From GAS188 sp963713805 (GTDB lineage: Bacteria; Pseudomonadota; Alphaproteobacteria; Rhizobiales; Beijerinckiaceae): 64,000 nucleotides of DNA. Made by a program: the position numbers and the translations under genes. The DNA is taken from the NCBI GenBank assembly GCA_963713805.1, contig CAVQNF010000002.1, forward strand, positions 1 to 64,000. The letters run 5' to 3'. How positions within the stretch are numbered: position 1 is the first letter of the stretch; each line of letters starts with the position of its first letter. Positions 38,290 to 47,545 of the stretch are shown piece by piece. Under the pieces are notes generated by a model. The model was given only the letters and a program-made list of their open reading frames with translations. It ran no database searches and was not told the origin of the DNA.

Positions 38290-39006
38290 ATGCGTTTCGC
38301 TCTCTGCCTCGTTCTCGCATTCACGGGCTCGACTCGCATGGCGAATGCGGCCTCGCTGCAAGTCTCGCCGGTGCTCGTCGAGGTGACCGCTCCCGGAGCG
38401 ACGGCGACCATCACGGTGCGCAATGACGGAAAGGCGACGCTCGCCACGCAGTTGCGCGTTTTCCGCTGGTCGCAAAGCGACGGCGAGGAGCGGCTCGAGC
38501 CGACCGAGGATGTCGTCGCCAGCCCGCCAGCGGTCGAATTGAGGCCGCAGCAGGATTATGTGGTGCGCATCGTGCGCACCACGAAGGCGCCTGTGGTCGG
38601 CGAGGAATCCTATCGCCTGTTCGTCGACGAGCTGCCCGACACGCAGCAGATTTCCGGGGTCAAGCTCGTCGTTCGCCACTCCTTGCCCGTGTTCTTCGAT
38701 GCGCCCGATGCCGCGCCGCCGGACCCGGCGTGGACGCTCGCGCGGACAGGGCGCGGCCTCGTATTGAATGTCGCCAACCACGGCGAGCGGCGCATCCGGC
38801 TTTCGGCCGTCAGAATTGGCGACGCCACCGGACGTACACTGGCGTTGAACGAAGGGCTCGTCGGTTACGCGCTCGGACGCTCGACCATGAGCTTCCCCAC
38901 GAGAATCGCGGGCTCGGCCCCCAGAAACGGCACCAGGATCTCGATCAGGGGGAACACCGAGCAAGGAAGCTTCAGTGCGACGGCGGTGGTCCAGGCCACG
39001 CGCTAG
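38290..39006 (+). CDS. Pilus periplasmic chaperone (PapD/CsuC-like)
   Basis: Periplasmic chaperone that caps pilin subunits. ATG 38290 follows a GGAGGTGAAG ribosome site. Signal peptide MRFALCLVLAFTG...ANA, then LQVSPVLVEVTAPGATATIT, TQLRVFRWSQSDGEERLEPT, the subunit-binding region VELRPQQDYVVRIVRTTKAP, ESYRLFVDELP and VVRHSLPVFFDAP, all PapD-family markers. About 238 residues. It lies 32 bp after the pilin gene and overlaps the usher gene. Confidence 0.9.
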   Translation: MRFALCLVLAFTGSTRMANAASLQVSPVLVEVTAPGATATITVRNDGKATLATQLRVFRWSQSDGEERLEPTEDVVASPPAVELRPQQDYVVRIVRTTKAPVVGEESYRLFVDELPDTQQISGVKLVVRHSLPVFFDAPDAAPPDPAWTLARTGRGLVLNVANHGERRIRLSAVRIGDATGRTLALNEGLVGYALGRSTMSFPTRIAGSAPRNGTRISIRGNTEQGSFSATAVVQATR

Positions 39007-41428
39007 CACGCTTATCATCACGGGATTCGTGTCCATCGCGGTCCTGCGCGTCACCTCACCGGCTTTTGCCGATCAGGAGCGCGGCTTGCAGCTGGAAGTG
39101 CTGATGAGTGGCCAAACCCTCCACCTCGTCGCCGCCTTTCAGCAGCATGAGGACGGCGCCCTCACGGCAACGCGCGCCGAGCTCGAGGAGATCGGGCTCA
39201 GGGTGCCGCCGAGCTTCGCTTCAAGCGACGAGGTGCCGCTGGCCGAGCTTCCGGGCGTTCGCTACCGCTACGATGTCGCCCTTCAGATCATCGATTTCGA
39301 AGCGCCGGAGACGCAGCGTCTGCCCAAGGATTACGACGCCGCGCGGTCGAATGCGGCAAGCGCCTCTGTCGACCGCTCGAGCAACGGCTTTGTGTTGAAC
39401 TACACGCTCTTCGGTTCGGGAGGTCGGGACCGTTTCGCCGACTGGCAGTACCAGGGCGCTTCCGCCATGCTCGACGCGCGCTTCTTCAGCACCTTCGGCG
39501 TCTTCTCCCAAACGGGAATCGTCGCATCGAAATCCTTCGACCCCAGCACCTCCGAAAGATTGCGCCTCGATAGCACCTGGAGCTATTCGGACCCCGACAC
39601 GCTCGTCACCTACAGGGTGGGCGACACCATCTCCAGCGGGCTTGCCTGGACACGGCCTATCCGGCTCGGCGGCTTCCAGGTCCAGCGGAACTTCGCCTTG
39701 CGTCCCGACCTCGTGACCCTGCCCTTGCCGAATGTCAGCGGCAGTGCGGCGGTGCCCTCGACGGTCGACGTCTATGTCAACGACGTGCGCACGATTTCGC
39801 AGGACGTGTCGAGCGGACCTTTCCGGATCAGCAACGTGCCGATCTTCAACGGCGACGGAGATGCGCGCGTGGTGGTGCGTGACGCATCCGGACGCGAAAT
39901 CGAAACGACGCTGCCCTTCATCGTGTCGAGCAAGCTCCTGCGTCAAGGATTGTTCGACTACTCCATCGAGGCCGGATTCCCGCGCCTCGATTACGGGAGC
40001 CGCTCGGATGACTATTCAAGAAAGCCGGCTGGCTCCGCCAGCGCCCGTTATGGATTGACCGATCGCGTCACTGTCGAGGCGCACGCCGAAGGAACGACCG
40101 GATTCGGCAATGCCGGCGTCGGCGCGGTTTATGGGGTGGAGAGCATCGGCCTCTTCAGCGCGGCGTTCAGCGGCAGCTGGCGCACCGGCTCGATGGGTGC
40201 GCAGGCCTACGCCGCCTTCGAAACGCAAATCTTCGGCATATCCTTCAACGCTTCCACGCAGCGGACCTTCGCGAACTACAATGATCTCGCTTCGGTCACG
40301 GCTCAACCCTTTCAGCTTCTCACGCCGCAAACCAATCAGCTCGCCTCCTTCCAATCCTATCTCAACCCAACGTTGCTTCCCGGCGTCCTCGGTCCCACGC
40401 CGACGGTCTCGCTCAAGCCATCGCGCGCGCTCGATCGCGTCTCGATCGGAATTCCTGCTCCCTACGTCGGCGGCTCCGTCAATCTGGGCTACGCCCATGT
40501 CGATGACGCGAGCGAGGGCCGCAGCCAGATCGTGAACGCCACCTACACACGCCAGATCGTGCACAACGGCTCGTTCTACGTCACCGCCTATGGCGATCTC
40601 GACCACCACAAGAATTTCGGCATCTTCGCCGGAATCTCAGTCCTGTTCGGCAACGACATCACGGCCTCGGTCGGGGCGAGCCACGACCACAACGGCTCCT
40701 ATGTGGCGGCCGACATATCGAAGCCGCTGGGCCAGGAACCGGGAAGCTATGGCTGGCGGCTGCGCGATATCGAGGGGAGCGGCGATCAGGCTCAGCGCTC
40801 CGCCAGCTTCGGCTACCGCGCCAACGAAGGCCAGATCCAGGTCACCGCGACGGACGGAAAGGGCAGCGCGAACGGCACCGCGCAGATCGACGGAGCCCTG
40901 GTGGCGGCGGGAGGAGGGGTGTTCATGACCAACCGGATCGACGACGCCTTCGCGGTGGTGGATGCCGGGGCACAAAATGTCGACGTCCTCTACGAAAACC
41001 GCGTCGTCGCCGCGACCAACTCCGCCGGCCTCGCCATCGTGCCGACGCTGCGCGCCTATCAAAGCAACAAGATTTCGATCGATCCGCGCAATCTTCCCGT
41101 CAACGCCGCGATCGACACGACCCAAGAGGTCCTGACGCCTTCCGATCGCGCGGGCGTGGTGGTCAATTTCGGCATCAAGACGGATACGCACTCGGCTATC
41201 GTGGTCCTGCACGATCGCGATGGCCATCCGCTACAGGCAGGTTTGCGCGGCTCGTCGGGAGAAGGAAAGGAGTTTTTCGTCGGCCATGAGGGGCGCGCCT
41301 ACATCATCGGCCTTGCCGCGAGCAACGTCGTGACCGTGCGTCGGCCCGACGGAGAATGCAAGGCCGCTTTCGATTACGCCCCGCGCGGCGATGCACAAGT
41401 CGTCATCGGCCCGGTGACCTGTCAATGA
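38975..41428 (+). CDS. Outer-membrane usher (CsuD-like)
   Basis: Beta-barrel assembly platform that secretes and polymerises chaperone-bound subunits. The GTG start at 38975 has AAGGAAG 5 nt upstream and encodes a signal peptide (STLIITGFVSIAVLRVTSPA). Features: N-terminal domain LQLEVLMSGQTLHLVAAFQQ, barrel and plug (STVDVYVNDVRTISQDVSSG, ISNVPIFNGDGDARVVVRDA), GLFDYSIEAGFPRLDYG and C-terminal plate domains (LPVNAAIDTTQEVLTPSDRA, DGHPLQAGLRGSSGEGKEFF). 817 residues, intact. Overlaps the chaperone gene by 32 bp and the next gene by ATGA. Confidence 0.92.
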   Translation: MRRRWSRPRASTLIITGFVSIAVLRVTSPAFADQERGLQLEVLMSGQTLHLVAAFQQHEDGALTATRAELEEIGLRVPPSFASSDEVPLAELPGVRYRYDVALQIIDFEAPETQRLPKDYDAARSNAASASVDRSSNGFVLNYTLFGSGGRDRFADWQYQGASAMLDARFFSTFGVFSQTGIVASKSFDPSTSERLRLDSTWSYSDPDTLVTYRVGDTISSGLAWTRPIRLGGFQVQRNFALRPDLVTLPLPNVSGSAAVPSTVDVYVNDVRTISQDVSSGPFRISNVPIFNGDGDARVVVRDASGREIETTLPFIVSSKLLRQGLFDYSIEAGFPRLDYGSRSDDYSRKPAGSASARYGLTDRVTVEAHAEGTTGFGNAGVGAVYGVESIGLFSAAFSGSWRTGSMGAQAYAAFETQIFGISFNASTQRTFANYNDLASVTAQPFQLLTPQTNQLASFQSYLNPTLLPGVLGPTPTVSLKPSRALDRVSIGIPAPYVGGSVNLGYAHVDDASEGRSQIVNATYTRQIVHNGSFYVTAYGDLDHHKNFGIFAGISVLFGNDITASVGASHDHNGSYVAADISKPLGQEPGSYGWRLRDIEGSGDQAQRSASFGYRANEGQIQVTATDGKGSANGTAQIDGALVAAGGGVFMTNRIDDAFAVVDAGAQNVDVLYENRVVAATNSAGLAIVPTLRAYQSNKISIDPRNLPVNAAIDTTQEVLTPSDRAGVVVNFGIKTDTHSAIVVLHDRDGHPLQAGLRGSSGEGKEFFVGHEGRAYIIGLAASNVVTVRRPDGECKAAFDYAPRGDAQVVIGPVTCQ

Positions 41429-42387
41429 ACGGGTTTCACCGCCTCCTGACGGTGGTTCTTCTCGGGCTCAGCTTGTGGTGTTCTCCAGCGGGCATCGAGC
41501 GCGCCGGGGCGCAAAGCTGCACCTTGAGCGTGACGAACGTGGCCTTCGGTTCGGTGGACGTGACCGCCAATACGGGCTCGAGCACGACGGCGACACTGAC
41601 GGTCGCCTGCAGCGGCGTGATCTTGCTGCCCGTGCAGGTTTGCATCAGTCTCGGCCCGGGCTCGGCCGGCGCGAACAGCCCCTCCGACAGGCTGATGGCG
41701 AACGGGGCCAATCAGCTCCATTACGGCCTGTTCTCGGACGCGGCCCATTCCTCGCCATGGGGTTCGTATGTGACGGCGGGTTTCGGCACCGGCGTGACGA
41801 TCACCCTGCCGGCGGGTGGAGGAACGATGACCCGCACCGTTTTCGCCAATGTCCCTTCCGGCCAGCAAACGGTGGTGCCCGGAAGTTATCTGAGCACCTT
41901 TGCCGGGATCAATGCAGAGATCCAATATGGCTTGACCTCCGTGCTCCTCGGCTGCAACACGCTGGCGACCACGAGTTCCGCTTCGTTCACCGTCGGCGCG
42001 ACGGTGCCGACCACCTGCCGGATCACCACCAACAACCTCAATTTCGGCTCCGTCGGCGTGATCGGCGCCAATGTCGATGCAAGCACCAACCTCGGTCCGG
42101 TATGCACCAACGGCACACCCTACACGGTCGGCCTCGACGGCGGTCTTTCAGGCGCGACCAATCCGACGCAACGCAAGATGACGCAAGGGACGGCATTCGT
42201 CCTCTATGGGCTCTACCGCGATGCGGCGCGCAGCCAAGCCTTCGGAAACACGATCGGCACAAATACGGCCGCTGGCACCGGCACCGGGCTTTCGCAGACG
42301 CTCACGGTCTACGGGCGCGTCGCGCCGCAGGCGACGCCGGCGCCCGGCACCTACGCCGACACGATCACCGCGACGCTCACTTATTGA
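41425..42387 (+). CDS. Two-domain spore coat U protein (probable pilus tip adhesin)
   Basis: 320 residues with a signal peptide (LLTVVLLGLSLWCSPA) and two SCPU domains. Domain 1: CTLSVTNVAFGSVDVTANTG ... LHYGLFSDAAHSSPWGS. Domain 2: CRITTNNLNFGSVGVIGANV ... YTVGLDGGLSGATNPTQRKM and the ending YADTITATLTY, close in sequence to the first pilin of the operon. By analogy with CsuE, the two-domain subunit is the tip adhesin. It starts inside the usher stop codon (ATGA). Last gene of the operon. Confidence 0.88.
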   Translation: MNGFHRLLTVVLLGLSLWCSPAGIERAGAQSCTLSVTNVAFGSVDVTANTGSSTTATLTVACSGVILLPVQVCISLGPGSAGANSPSDRLMANGANQLHYGLFSDAAHSSPWGSYVTAGFGTGVTITLPAGGGTMTRTVFANVPSGQQTVVPGSYLSTFAGINAEIQYGLTSVLLGCNTLATTSSASFTVGATVPTTCRITTNNLNFGSVGVIGANVDASTNLGPVCTNGTPYTVGLDGGLSGATNPTQRKMTQGTAFVLYGLYRDAARSQAFGNTIGTNTAAGTGTGLSQTLTVYGRVAPQATPAPGTYADTITATLTY

Positions 42388-42432
42388 AGGATGGTGTGGA
42401 CTCGATCTGAACGCATCCGGCTCAGCTCAGCT

Positions 42433-42723
42433 CTATGCGAATTCGTGCGCTCGCGTCACCTCAAAGGGATGGTCGATCAACCGCTCCATCTTCTCCACGA
42501 AGCGCTGCGTGCGCGGCAGCTCCGCGTGGACTTCGAATGCCGCCTCGTCGATCCAGCGCGAGTGAATCCAGAAAAGACGAGGATCGCGGGTCGACCGAAA
42601 GGCCCCGATCGCCAGGCAACCGGGCTCTTCCCGGACCGGCGGCACCTGTTCGGCGAGCGCCGCCGCGACCGCGGCCTCCTCCCCTGCTCGGGCATGGAAG
42701 CGGGCGAAGATGAAGAGTTCCAT
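42433..42723 (-). CDS. Antibiotic-biosynthesis-monooxygenase (ABM) domain protein
   Basis: 96-residue single-domain protein of the YgiN/ABM ferredoxin-like fold. The sequence runs ELFIFARFHARAGEEAAVAA, EEPGCLAIGAFRSTRDPRLF, WIHSRWIDEAAFEVHAELPR, HPFEVTRAHEFA. Members oxidise quinols or act as small cofactor-free monooxygenases; the substrate cannot be predicted. An AAGGAAC site precedes the ATG by about 8 nt. It converges with the pilus operon. Confidence 0.82.
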   Translation of the reverse strand: MELFIFARFHARAGEEAAVAAALAEQVPPVREEPGCLAIGAFRSTRDPRLFWIHSRWIDEAAFEVHAELPRTQRFVEKMERLIDHPFEVTRAHEFA

Positions 42724-43106
42724 CGGAAAGTTCCTTCTCTTACGTCGTTCAGGAGGCCGAGCGCGGGCATTTCCAGAATGCCGAGCTTACTGCTCGTCGT
42801 GACGCCTGAAAACGAAAGGGAGCTGCGACCGGTGGGTGGGAAAAACCGATCGCAATTCGGCAAAGCCGGTCGCGGCGGTTTCTTTGCCGAGCGTTCCCAT
42901 GATCTGCACCGGCTTGTCTGGGGCGCCCCTCTGCGCACGTCCGGATCCATCCGGTTTTCCCGCGAGTTTCGTGTATTTCCAATTCAAATTGAAATCTGTT
43001 TTATCAATTCTTCTTATGACTGATCAATCATAGTGAATATTTATTATGAATACTTAGGAAAAAAGATGATCCTGCGACGTTTTGCAAGTGTCGATAGGAG
43101 GTCACC
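42724..43106. other. Intergenic region upstream of the Gly-rich gene
   Basis: GC-rich at first, then strongly AT-rich from about 42970 to 43075, including ATAGTGAATATTTATTATGA, before a near-perfect ribosome site (AGGAGGTCACC). It is likely the promoter of the next gene. No gene is supported. Confidence 0.45.
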
Positions 43107-43865
43107 ATGAAAGTTTCATTGAAGCGGGCGCAAGGCGTTCGACTGTCGTTGCTGTCCGTGACCGTCGCGGCCTTGCTGGGCGTAAGTCATGCGGCTCTGG
43201 CCGCGAGCGCAGGCGCAGGTGGCGGCGCGAGCGCCGGGGGCGCAGGCGGCGCCGGAGCCGGCGGGGGTGTCGGCGCGAGCGCCGGCGGCGGTGGAGGAGT
43301 CGGCGCCGGCGGGGGTGTCGGCGCGAGCGCCGGCGGCGGCGGAGGCGTCGGAGCCGGTGGGGGTGTCGGCGCGAGCGCCGGCGGCGGTGGGGGCGTCGGA
43401 GCCGGTGGAGGTGTAGGCGCGAGCGCCGGCGGCGGTGGGGGAGTCGGAGCCGGCGGAGGTGTCGGCGCAAGCGCCGGCGGCGGTGGGGGCGTCGGAGCGG
43501 GCGCTGGCGTGGGCGCTGGCGGCGGTGGGGGGGGCGTCGGAGCGGGAGCAGGCGTGGGCGCTGGCGCAGGCGGTGTCGGAGCGGGCGGAGGTGTCGGCAC
43601 GAGCGCGAGTGGCGGTGCCGGTGCCCAAGTCGGTGGGTCCGGAGCTTCCACGAGCGTGGGTTCCGTGAGTGGCGTGGGAAGCGCGCCATCCTCGGCGGGC
43701 ATCGGAGTGTCCTCACCGGGTGCGGCTCAAGCCAGCCTCGAGGGAGTGCAAGGATCCCAGCTCCGCTTGATGCTCAAGCGTCGTTGCCCGACGATCATGG
43801 CGAATGTCAGCGCCTTCGATGATGACCTCGTGCACCTATGCCAGCTCTCGGCAAGGCTCAGGTGA
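43107..43865 (+). CDS. Secreted glycine-rich repeat protein
   Basis: 252 residues, intact. Signal peptide (VTVAALLGVSHAALA) followed by a low-complexity region of a 16-residue unit GGGVGASAGGGGGVGA repeated about five times (43250-43500), encoded by a 48-bp tandem repeat, then related GVGAGAGVGAG sequence. The C-terminus is ordinary sequence with two Cys (LRLMLKRRCPTIMANVS, DDDLVHLCQLSARLR). The very strong ribosome site AGGAGGTCACC suggests high expression. Possible roles are matrix or surface structural protein; no family is recognised. Confidence 0.8.
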   Translation: MKVSLKRAQGVRLSLLSVTVAALLGVSHAALAASAGAGGGASAGGAGGAGAGGGVGASAGGGGGVGAGGGVGASAGGGGGVGAGGGVGASAGGGGGVGAGGGVGASAGGGGGVGAGGGVGASAGGGGGVGAGAGVGAGGGGGGVGAGAGVGAGAGGVGAGGGVGTSASGGAGAQVGGSGASTSVGSVSGVGSAPSSAGIGVSSPGAAQASLEGVQGSQLRLMLKRRCPTIMANVSAFDDDLVHLCQLSARLR

Positions 43866-43886
43866 TTTGATCGTCCTGATTCCCAA

Positions 43887-43918
43887 GCCGGGAAACCGCC
43901 AGCCGGCGGCTTCCCGGC
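43887..43918 (+). terminator. Strong hairpin after the Gly-rich gene
   Basis: GCCGGGAA-A-CCGCC-AGCC-GGCGG-C-TTCCCGGC: a 13-bp stem with one mismatch and a 4-nt loop, 22 nt after the stop codon. There is no T tract, so it may be a transcript-stabilising hairpin rather than an intrinsic terminator. Confidence 0.5.
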
Positions 43919-44150
43919 AGCCGTCACCGAGCTCAAAGCGCGCGATCAACCCACATCGCATCCGGCGTCGATAGAAGAGCTTGCCGTGCGCTCGATGCAG
44001 CCTCCCCCCGATCTGACGAATAATCTCCTGTGCCCTCACCCGGTCTGAACCGGGACGCGGCGTTGAAGCGGCAAAGAGGTGAGAATATACTTTCAGGCGC
44101 GGTGGCGACGTGGGGGATGCCCCGGTTGGCTACGACAGTGGTGCCTCAGC

Positions 44151-45362
44151 ATGAAGCGAGACATCATCCTCATCGACGGCACGTGGAACAACGAAGGTAT
44201 CGGCTTCGACACGAATGTCGCGAAGCTCGATCCGGCGTATAGCCCTTCGAGGCCTTTGATCAAGGCGGTCGCGAGCGACAAGACCCCTCAGCGTTGTTTC
44301 TATCATGATGGCGTCGGAACGGAGGGTCCGTTTCTTCGCAAGCTGTTGGGCGGCGCCATCGGCCTTGGCCTCAAAGCCATCGTTCAAGACGCCTATTCCT
44401 GGCTCGGCCAGAACTATGAAAGCCAAGACGAGATCTACCTCATCGGTTTTTCGCGAGGATCTTACGCGGTGCGCGCGCTCGCCGGATTGATCGGCGCGTC
44501 GGGCATCCCGCGCGGTGCCGACAAGAAGGTCGTGGAGGCCGCGTGGCAATACTATCGCGTAAGCCCATCGGTGAGAGGCGGGAACGCCAACGCCGGATCG
44601 GGCGACCGGAAACGCATCGCCGATTACCGCTCGCTCGAGCGAGAGCAGGCGTTTCACGAGGATCGGAGGATCGTCTGCGTCGCCGTTTGGGACACGGTGG
44701 GCTCGTACGGCATTCCGGCCGGGTTCGGGCTGGCGCCGCTCGCCCGCTACCTGACGCTTGCGCTTTTGGGATTTCACGACACCTATTTCGGAGACCATAT
44801 CGATGTCGGCCTGCACGCCGTCGCGGTCGACGAGCATCGTCGCCCTTTCGTGCCGACGCTTTGGACCATTCCGAAAGGCAAATCCCCGAGGGGGCATGTG
44901 GAACAGACCTGGTTTGCCGGCGCGCATTGCAACATCGGCGGCGGCTATCCCGATGCCGGACTATCCGACGACGCATTCACCTGGATGGTCGCTCGCATCC
45001 AGGCACTGACGACGCTCGAATTCGACGAAAAGGCGTTCGAGGCGCGCGTCGCCCCCGATCTCGACGGAGAGGTCGTCGATTCGACGATAGGCTGGCCGAT
45101 CGACCATCGCTGGCCGCACGACCGGACGGTGCTTTCGCCCGATGCGATCGACCACCAGGCGCTCACCAATTGTTCCAACCCACACGACGAGAACATCAAT
45201 GAGCGGGTACATTGGAGCGTCGCTGCGAAGCTTGGAAGACCCTGCACCTATCTCGGCCGGGCGAACACGCCCTACGGGCCGCCGAATTTGCACCTCCCGG
45301 TGCCCTCGAATCGAATAGCAGGCGAGACGCCCGAGGAGCGGATGATCTGGTCACGGAAATGA
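44151..45362 (+). CDS. DUF2235 alpha/beta-hydrolase (Tle1-like lipase family)
   Basis: 403 residues. The start MKRDIILIDGTWNNEG is the canonical DUF2235 opening; the reading frame extends back to 44079 but those residues are not family-like. The nucleophile elbow is LIGFSRGSYAVRALAGLIGA (GxSRG), followed by VWDTVGSYGIP with the catalytic Asp and AVAVDEHRRPFVPTLW, HVEQTWFAGAHCNIGGGYPD with the His. Members include T6SS phospholipase effectors and housekeeping enzymes; there is no VgrG, PAAR or immunity gene nearby, so an effector role is not supported. Confidence 0.85.
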   Translation: MKRDIILIDGTWNNEGIGFDTNVAKLDPAYSPSRPLIKAVASDKTPQRCFYHDGVGTEGPFLRKLLGGAIGLGLKAIVQDAYSWLGQNYESQDEIYLIGFSRGSYAVRALAGLIGASGIPRGADKKVVEAAWQYYRVSPSVRGGNANAGSGDRKRIADYRSLEREQAFHEDRRIVCVAVWDTVGSYGIPAGFGLAPLARYLTLALLGFHDTYFGDHIDVGLHAVAVDEHRRPFVPTLWTIPKGKSPRGHVEQTWFAGAHCNIGGGYPDAGLSDDAFTWMVARIQALTTLEFDEKAFEARVAPDLDGEVVDSTIGWPIDHRWPHDRTVLSPDAIDHQALTNCSNPHDENINERVHWSVAAKLGRPCTYLGRANTPYGPPNLHLPVPSNRIAGETPEERMIWSRK

Positions 45363-45524
45363 CGGGTTCACGAGCCTGATCGCATCACGTTCCCTCCGCC
45401 TTCCCCAAAGCCGCGCCTCGGCCGTCGCCCGGCCAGGCTCGGATTAACATGCAGTTAAGAGATTTCTGCAAATTCCTCGATCGGGATGTCTCTTTGCATG
45501 TGTCAGGTTTACGGAGGCACCGTG

Positions 45525-45854
45525 ATGAAACTTCAGATGAAAACGCTCTGCCGGCGCGCCGCCCTTGTCTTGGCGCTGGGCGGGACATTGGCCGCGACCA
45601 CCTCGCCCGCCTCGGCCTGGTGGTGCCGATGGGGCTGCGGACCCGGTCCGGTGGCCGCCGGTCTCATCGGGGGGCTGGCCGTTGGCACGCTCGTGGGCGC
45701 TGCCGCCCATCCCTATTACTACGGCCCACCCCCAGCCTATTATTACGGTCCGCCGCCCTACGGCCCCCCGCCCTATGGCCCGCCGGGATCGGTCGCGAGG
45801 TGCGCTCCGGGCTATCATCTCGATCCGCAAGGCGGCGCCTGCTGGCCCAATTGA
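45525..45854 (+). CDS. Secreted Tyr/Pro/Gly-rich small protein
   Basis: 109 residues. ATG 45525 follows GGAGG. Signal peptide (RRAALVLALGGTLAATTSPASA), a Trp/Cys motif (WWCRWGCGPGP), a Gly-rich hydrophobic stretch (AAGLIGGLAVGTLVGAAA) and repeated YYYGPPP/YGPPPYGPP units, ending CAPGYHLDPQGGACWPN. This architecture is common in rhizobial envelope proteins of unknown function. Conserved Cys near both ends may pair. No operon partner. Confidence 0.7.
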   Translation: MKLQMKTLCRRAALVLALGGTLAATTSPASAWWCRWGCGPGPVAAGLIGGLAVGTLVGAAAHPYYYGPPPAYYYGPPPYGPPPYGPPGSVARCAPGYHLDPQGGACWPN

Positions 45855-45995
45855 TCCAAGCGCGGGCGCCGCGCCGGTCCACGGTCAGATCTCCGCAGGC
45901 TTGATCGCGGCTCGCGCCGGGCCCGTTTCGGGCGCCGCGGCCGCGTGACCAATCGGCCCGGCGCAAGGGCCGTCGGGCCCACGCCGCTCTCGCCC

Positions 45996-46466
45996 TCAGG
46001 AAGTTCCGCCGACCGTGGCCGCGGTGCTGATCGTCAACAGCAGGATGAACGCCGCCCAGGCGAGATAGGGGGCCATGAGACAGGCGGCGCGGCGATCGAT
46101 GCGCGCGGCAAGCCAGATGCTGGCGATGACGCAAAGAACGAAAGCCGTCATCACGATGAGTGCGGAAATGGGAGCGCGCACGCCGAAGAACAGCCAGGCC
46201 CAAACCGATTTGAGAATGAATTGCGCGACGAATGCCACAATGGCAGGGCTTCTCGCCCGGTTATCGGGTGAAGACCGCAAGACGAGGTAGAAAGACCCGG
46301 CGAGACAAAGCGTCAGCACCATCCAGATCGTCAGGAACCGATTGCCGGTCGGCACGAACCAAGCATAATCGATCGTCGGATCGAGGCCGGGCATGTCCGG
46401 CGAAATGAAGACATATCCCCAAACGCTCGTGAAGGCGACGCAGACGAACGCCGTCATGAGCGCCAT
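45996..46466 (-). CDS. tspO: TspO/MBR family membrane protein
   Basis: Five-span tryptophan-rich sensory protein, 156 residues from the ATG at 46466. Recognisable are the C-terminal TspO segments FVAQFILKSVWAWLFFGVRA (usually N-x-x-W-S-x-x-F-F-G) and APYLAWAAFILLLTISTAAT (P-Y-L-x-W). TspO binds tetrapyrroles and influences porphyrin traffic and stress responses. The open frame extends upstream to 46688 with a non-family polar region and there is no clear ribosome site at 46466, so the start is uncertain. Confidence 0.7.
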   Translation of the reverse strand: MALMTAFVCVAFTSVWGYVFISPDMPGLDPTIDYAWFVPTGNRFLTIWMVLTLCLAGSFYLVLRSSPDNRARSPAIVAFVAQFILKSVWAWLFFGVRAPISALIVMTAFVLCVIASIWLAARIDRRAACLMAPYLAWAAFILLLTISTAATVGGTS

Positions 46467-46852
46467 AGGCCGGTTGGGAGCGCGTCCGGTCTCGTCGAGG
46501 CAGGAAGCGCCTTCGATGTCCTGATCGGCCCCGAATACGCGCGCTCGCACAATCGCGGGCGCGTTCACGAGGAGAGGATTGTTCGTCACGCGCGAAAGGT
46601 TAGGCGCGCTGCCCTGCGAAGGCAATCTGCTGGCCTGGATCAAGGCTGCATCAAGAAAGTTCGGCGGAACGGCGGAGGCAGCATCCACCGGCGGACAAGC
46701 TCTTGTTTCGCACGGTGCGATCCACGCCCGACTCTCGATTTCCCACCGATGTTGAAAGGATGCGGACCATCCCCTCGGTCTGGTCTTCCAATTTGGAGCT
46801 CGCCGACCTTACGAGGGAAGCACGTCAGTGTTTGCCAGACCTTCTGCGCCGA

Positions 46853-47086
46853 TCAGCGGCGGGACGTGGGCTTGGTTCGTCCCGCAACGGCTTCGGCCTC
46901 CCCCTCAGCCTCGTCGCGAGCCTTCCGAAGGCCACGAAGACGGGCCGTCTTGGCGGCCTGGAACGCGACCCGCTCCCTCTCGTCCTTGACGCGCCGTTCG
47001 GACATCCGCACGCGTTCCTCTTCGAGGCTCGCTCGCTTTTTCCTTCGGCGCATCAGTTCATCGGAAGAAAGGTGGTCCTGTGCCAT
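46853..47086 (-). CDS. Hypothetical highly charged small protein, 77 aa
   Basis: Not recognised. A long, charged, helix-forming sequence (LMRRRKKRASLEEERVRMSE, RRVKDERERVAFQAAKTARL) rich in Arg, Lys and Glu, likely a coiled coil. AAGGA stands 9 nt before the ATG. It is downstream of the membrane protein gene at 47545 on the same strand with a 93-bp gap. Confidence 0.55.
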   Translation of the reverse strand: MAQDHLSSDELMRRRKKRASLEEERVRMSERRVKDERERVAFQAAKTARLRGLRKARDEAEGEAEAVAGRTKPTSRR

Positions 47087-47179
47087 TCAGATTTTTCCTT
47101 GGCTCGGCGGTTCACCTATGGCCGGGTGTCGCCTGGTTTTCGGTCGCTGTTGCCAACGAGCACGGTCTCCCCTCCGTCG

Positions 47180-47545
47180 CTATTTCAGATGGAGCAGAAT
47201 GTCGGCGCATGCCTGAGGCACGCCGAGGTCTGCCGATTTGCTTCCCGGCATCACGGCCCAGCCCCCCTTCTCCACGAAAGTAGCTTGCCGCCAAATGCTG
47301 GCTTTCTTCAGGTCCGCCAGGTTCGTGGAAGCATCCAGGCTGCGCTGGAACTGGTTGACGCAAATGGGCGCGATCGCCTCGACCACGGCAGTGTTCGCGG
47401 CGGAATATGCCAATTCCCTCGCGGTGCTTTCGAGCATCCAGCCGCCCCATTTGAAGCCGATGATCATCGTCAGAAGGACACCGACAGCGGCCCCTTGAAG
47501 AAGCCGCTTCAGCGACTCTCCTTCCAACATCTCGGGTCGTTCCAT
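47180..47545 (-). CDS. Conserved hypothetical membrane protein, 121 aa
   Basis: One N-terminal membrane span (LQGAAVGVLLTMIIGFKWGG) followed by a periplasmic-type domain: ANTAVVEAIAPICVNQFQRS, IWRQATFVEKGGWAVMPGSK. I recall this F-K-W-G-G ... A-P-I-C-V-x-Q-F pattern as a conserved hypothetical family in rhizobial genomes. AAGGA precedes the ATG by 7 nt. Function unknown. Confidence 0.7.
   Translation of the reverse strand: MERPEMLEGESLKRLLQGAAVGVLLTMIIGFKWGGWMLESTARELAYSAANTAVVEAIAPICVNQFQRSLDASTNLADLKKASIWRQATFVEKGGWAVMPGSKSADLGVPQACADILLHLK

Noticed and set aside
44151..45362. DUF2235 gene as a type VI secretion lipase effector
   Set aside because: No VgrG, PAAR, Tai immunity or other T6SS gene within the window.
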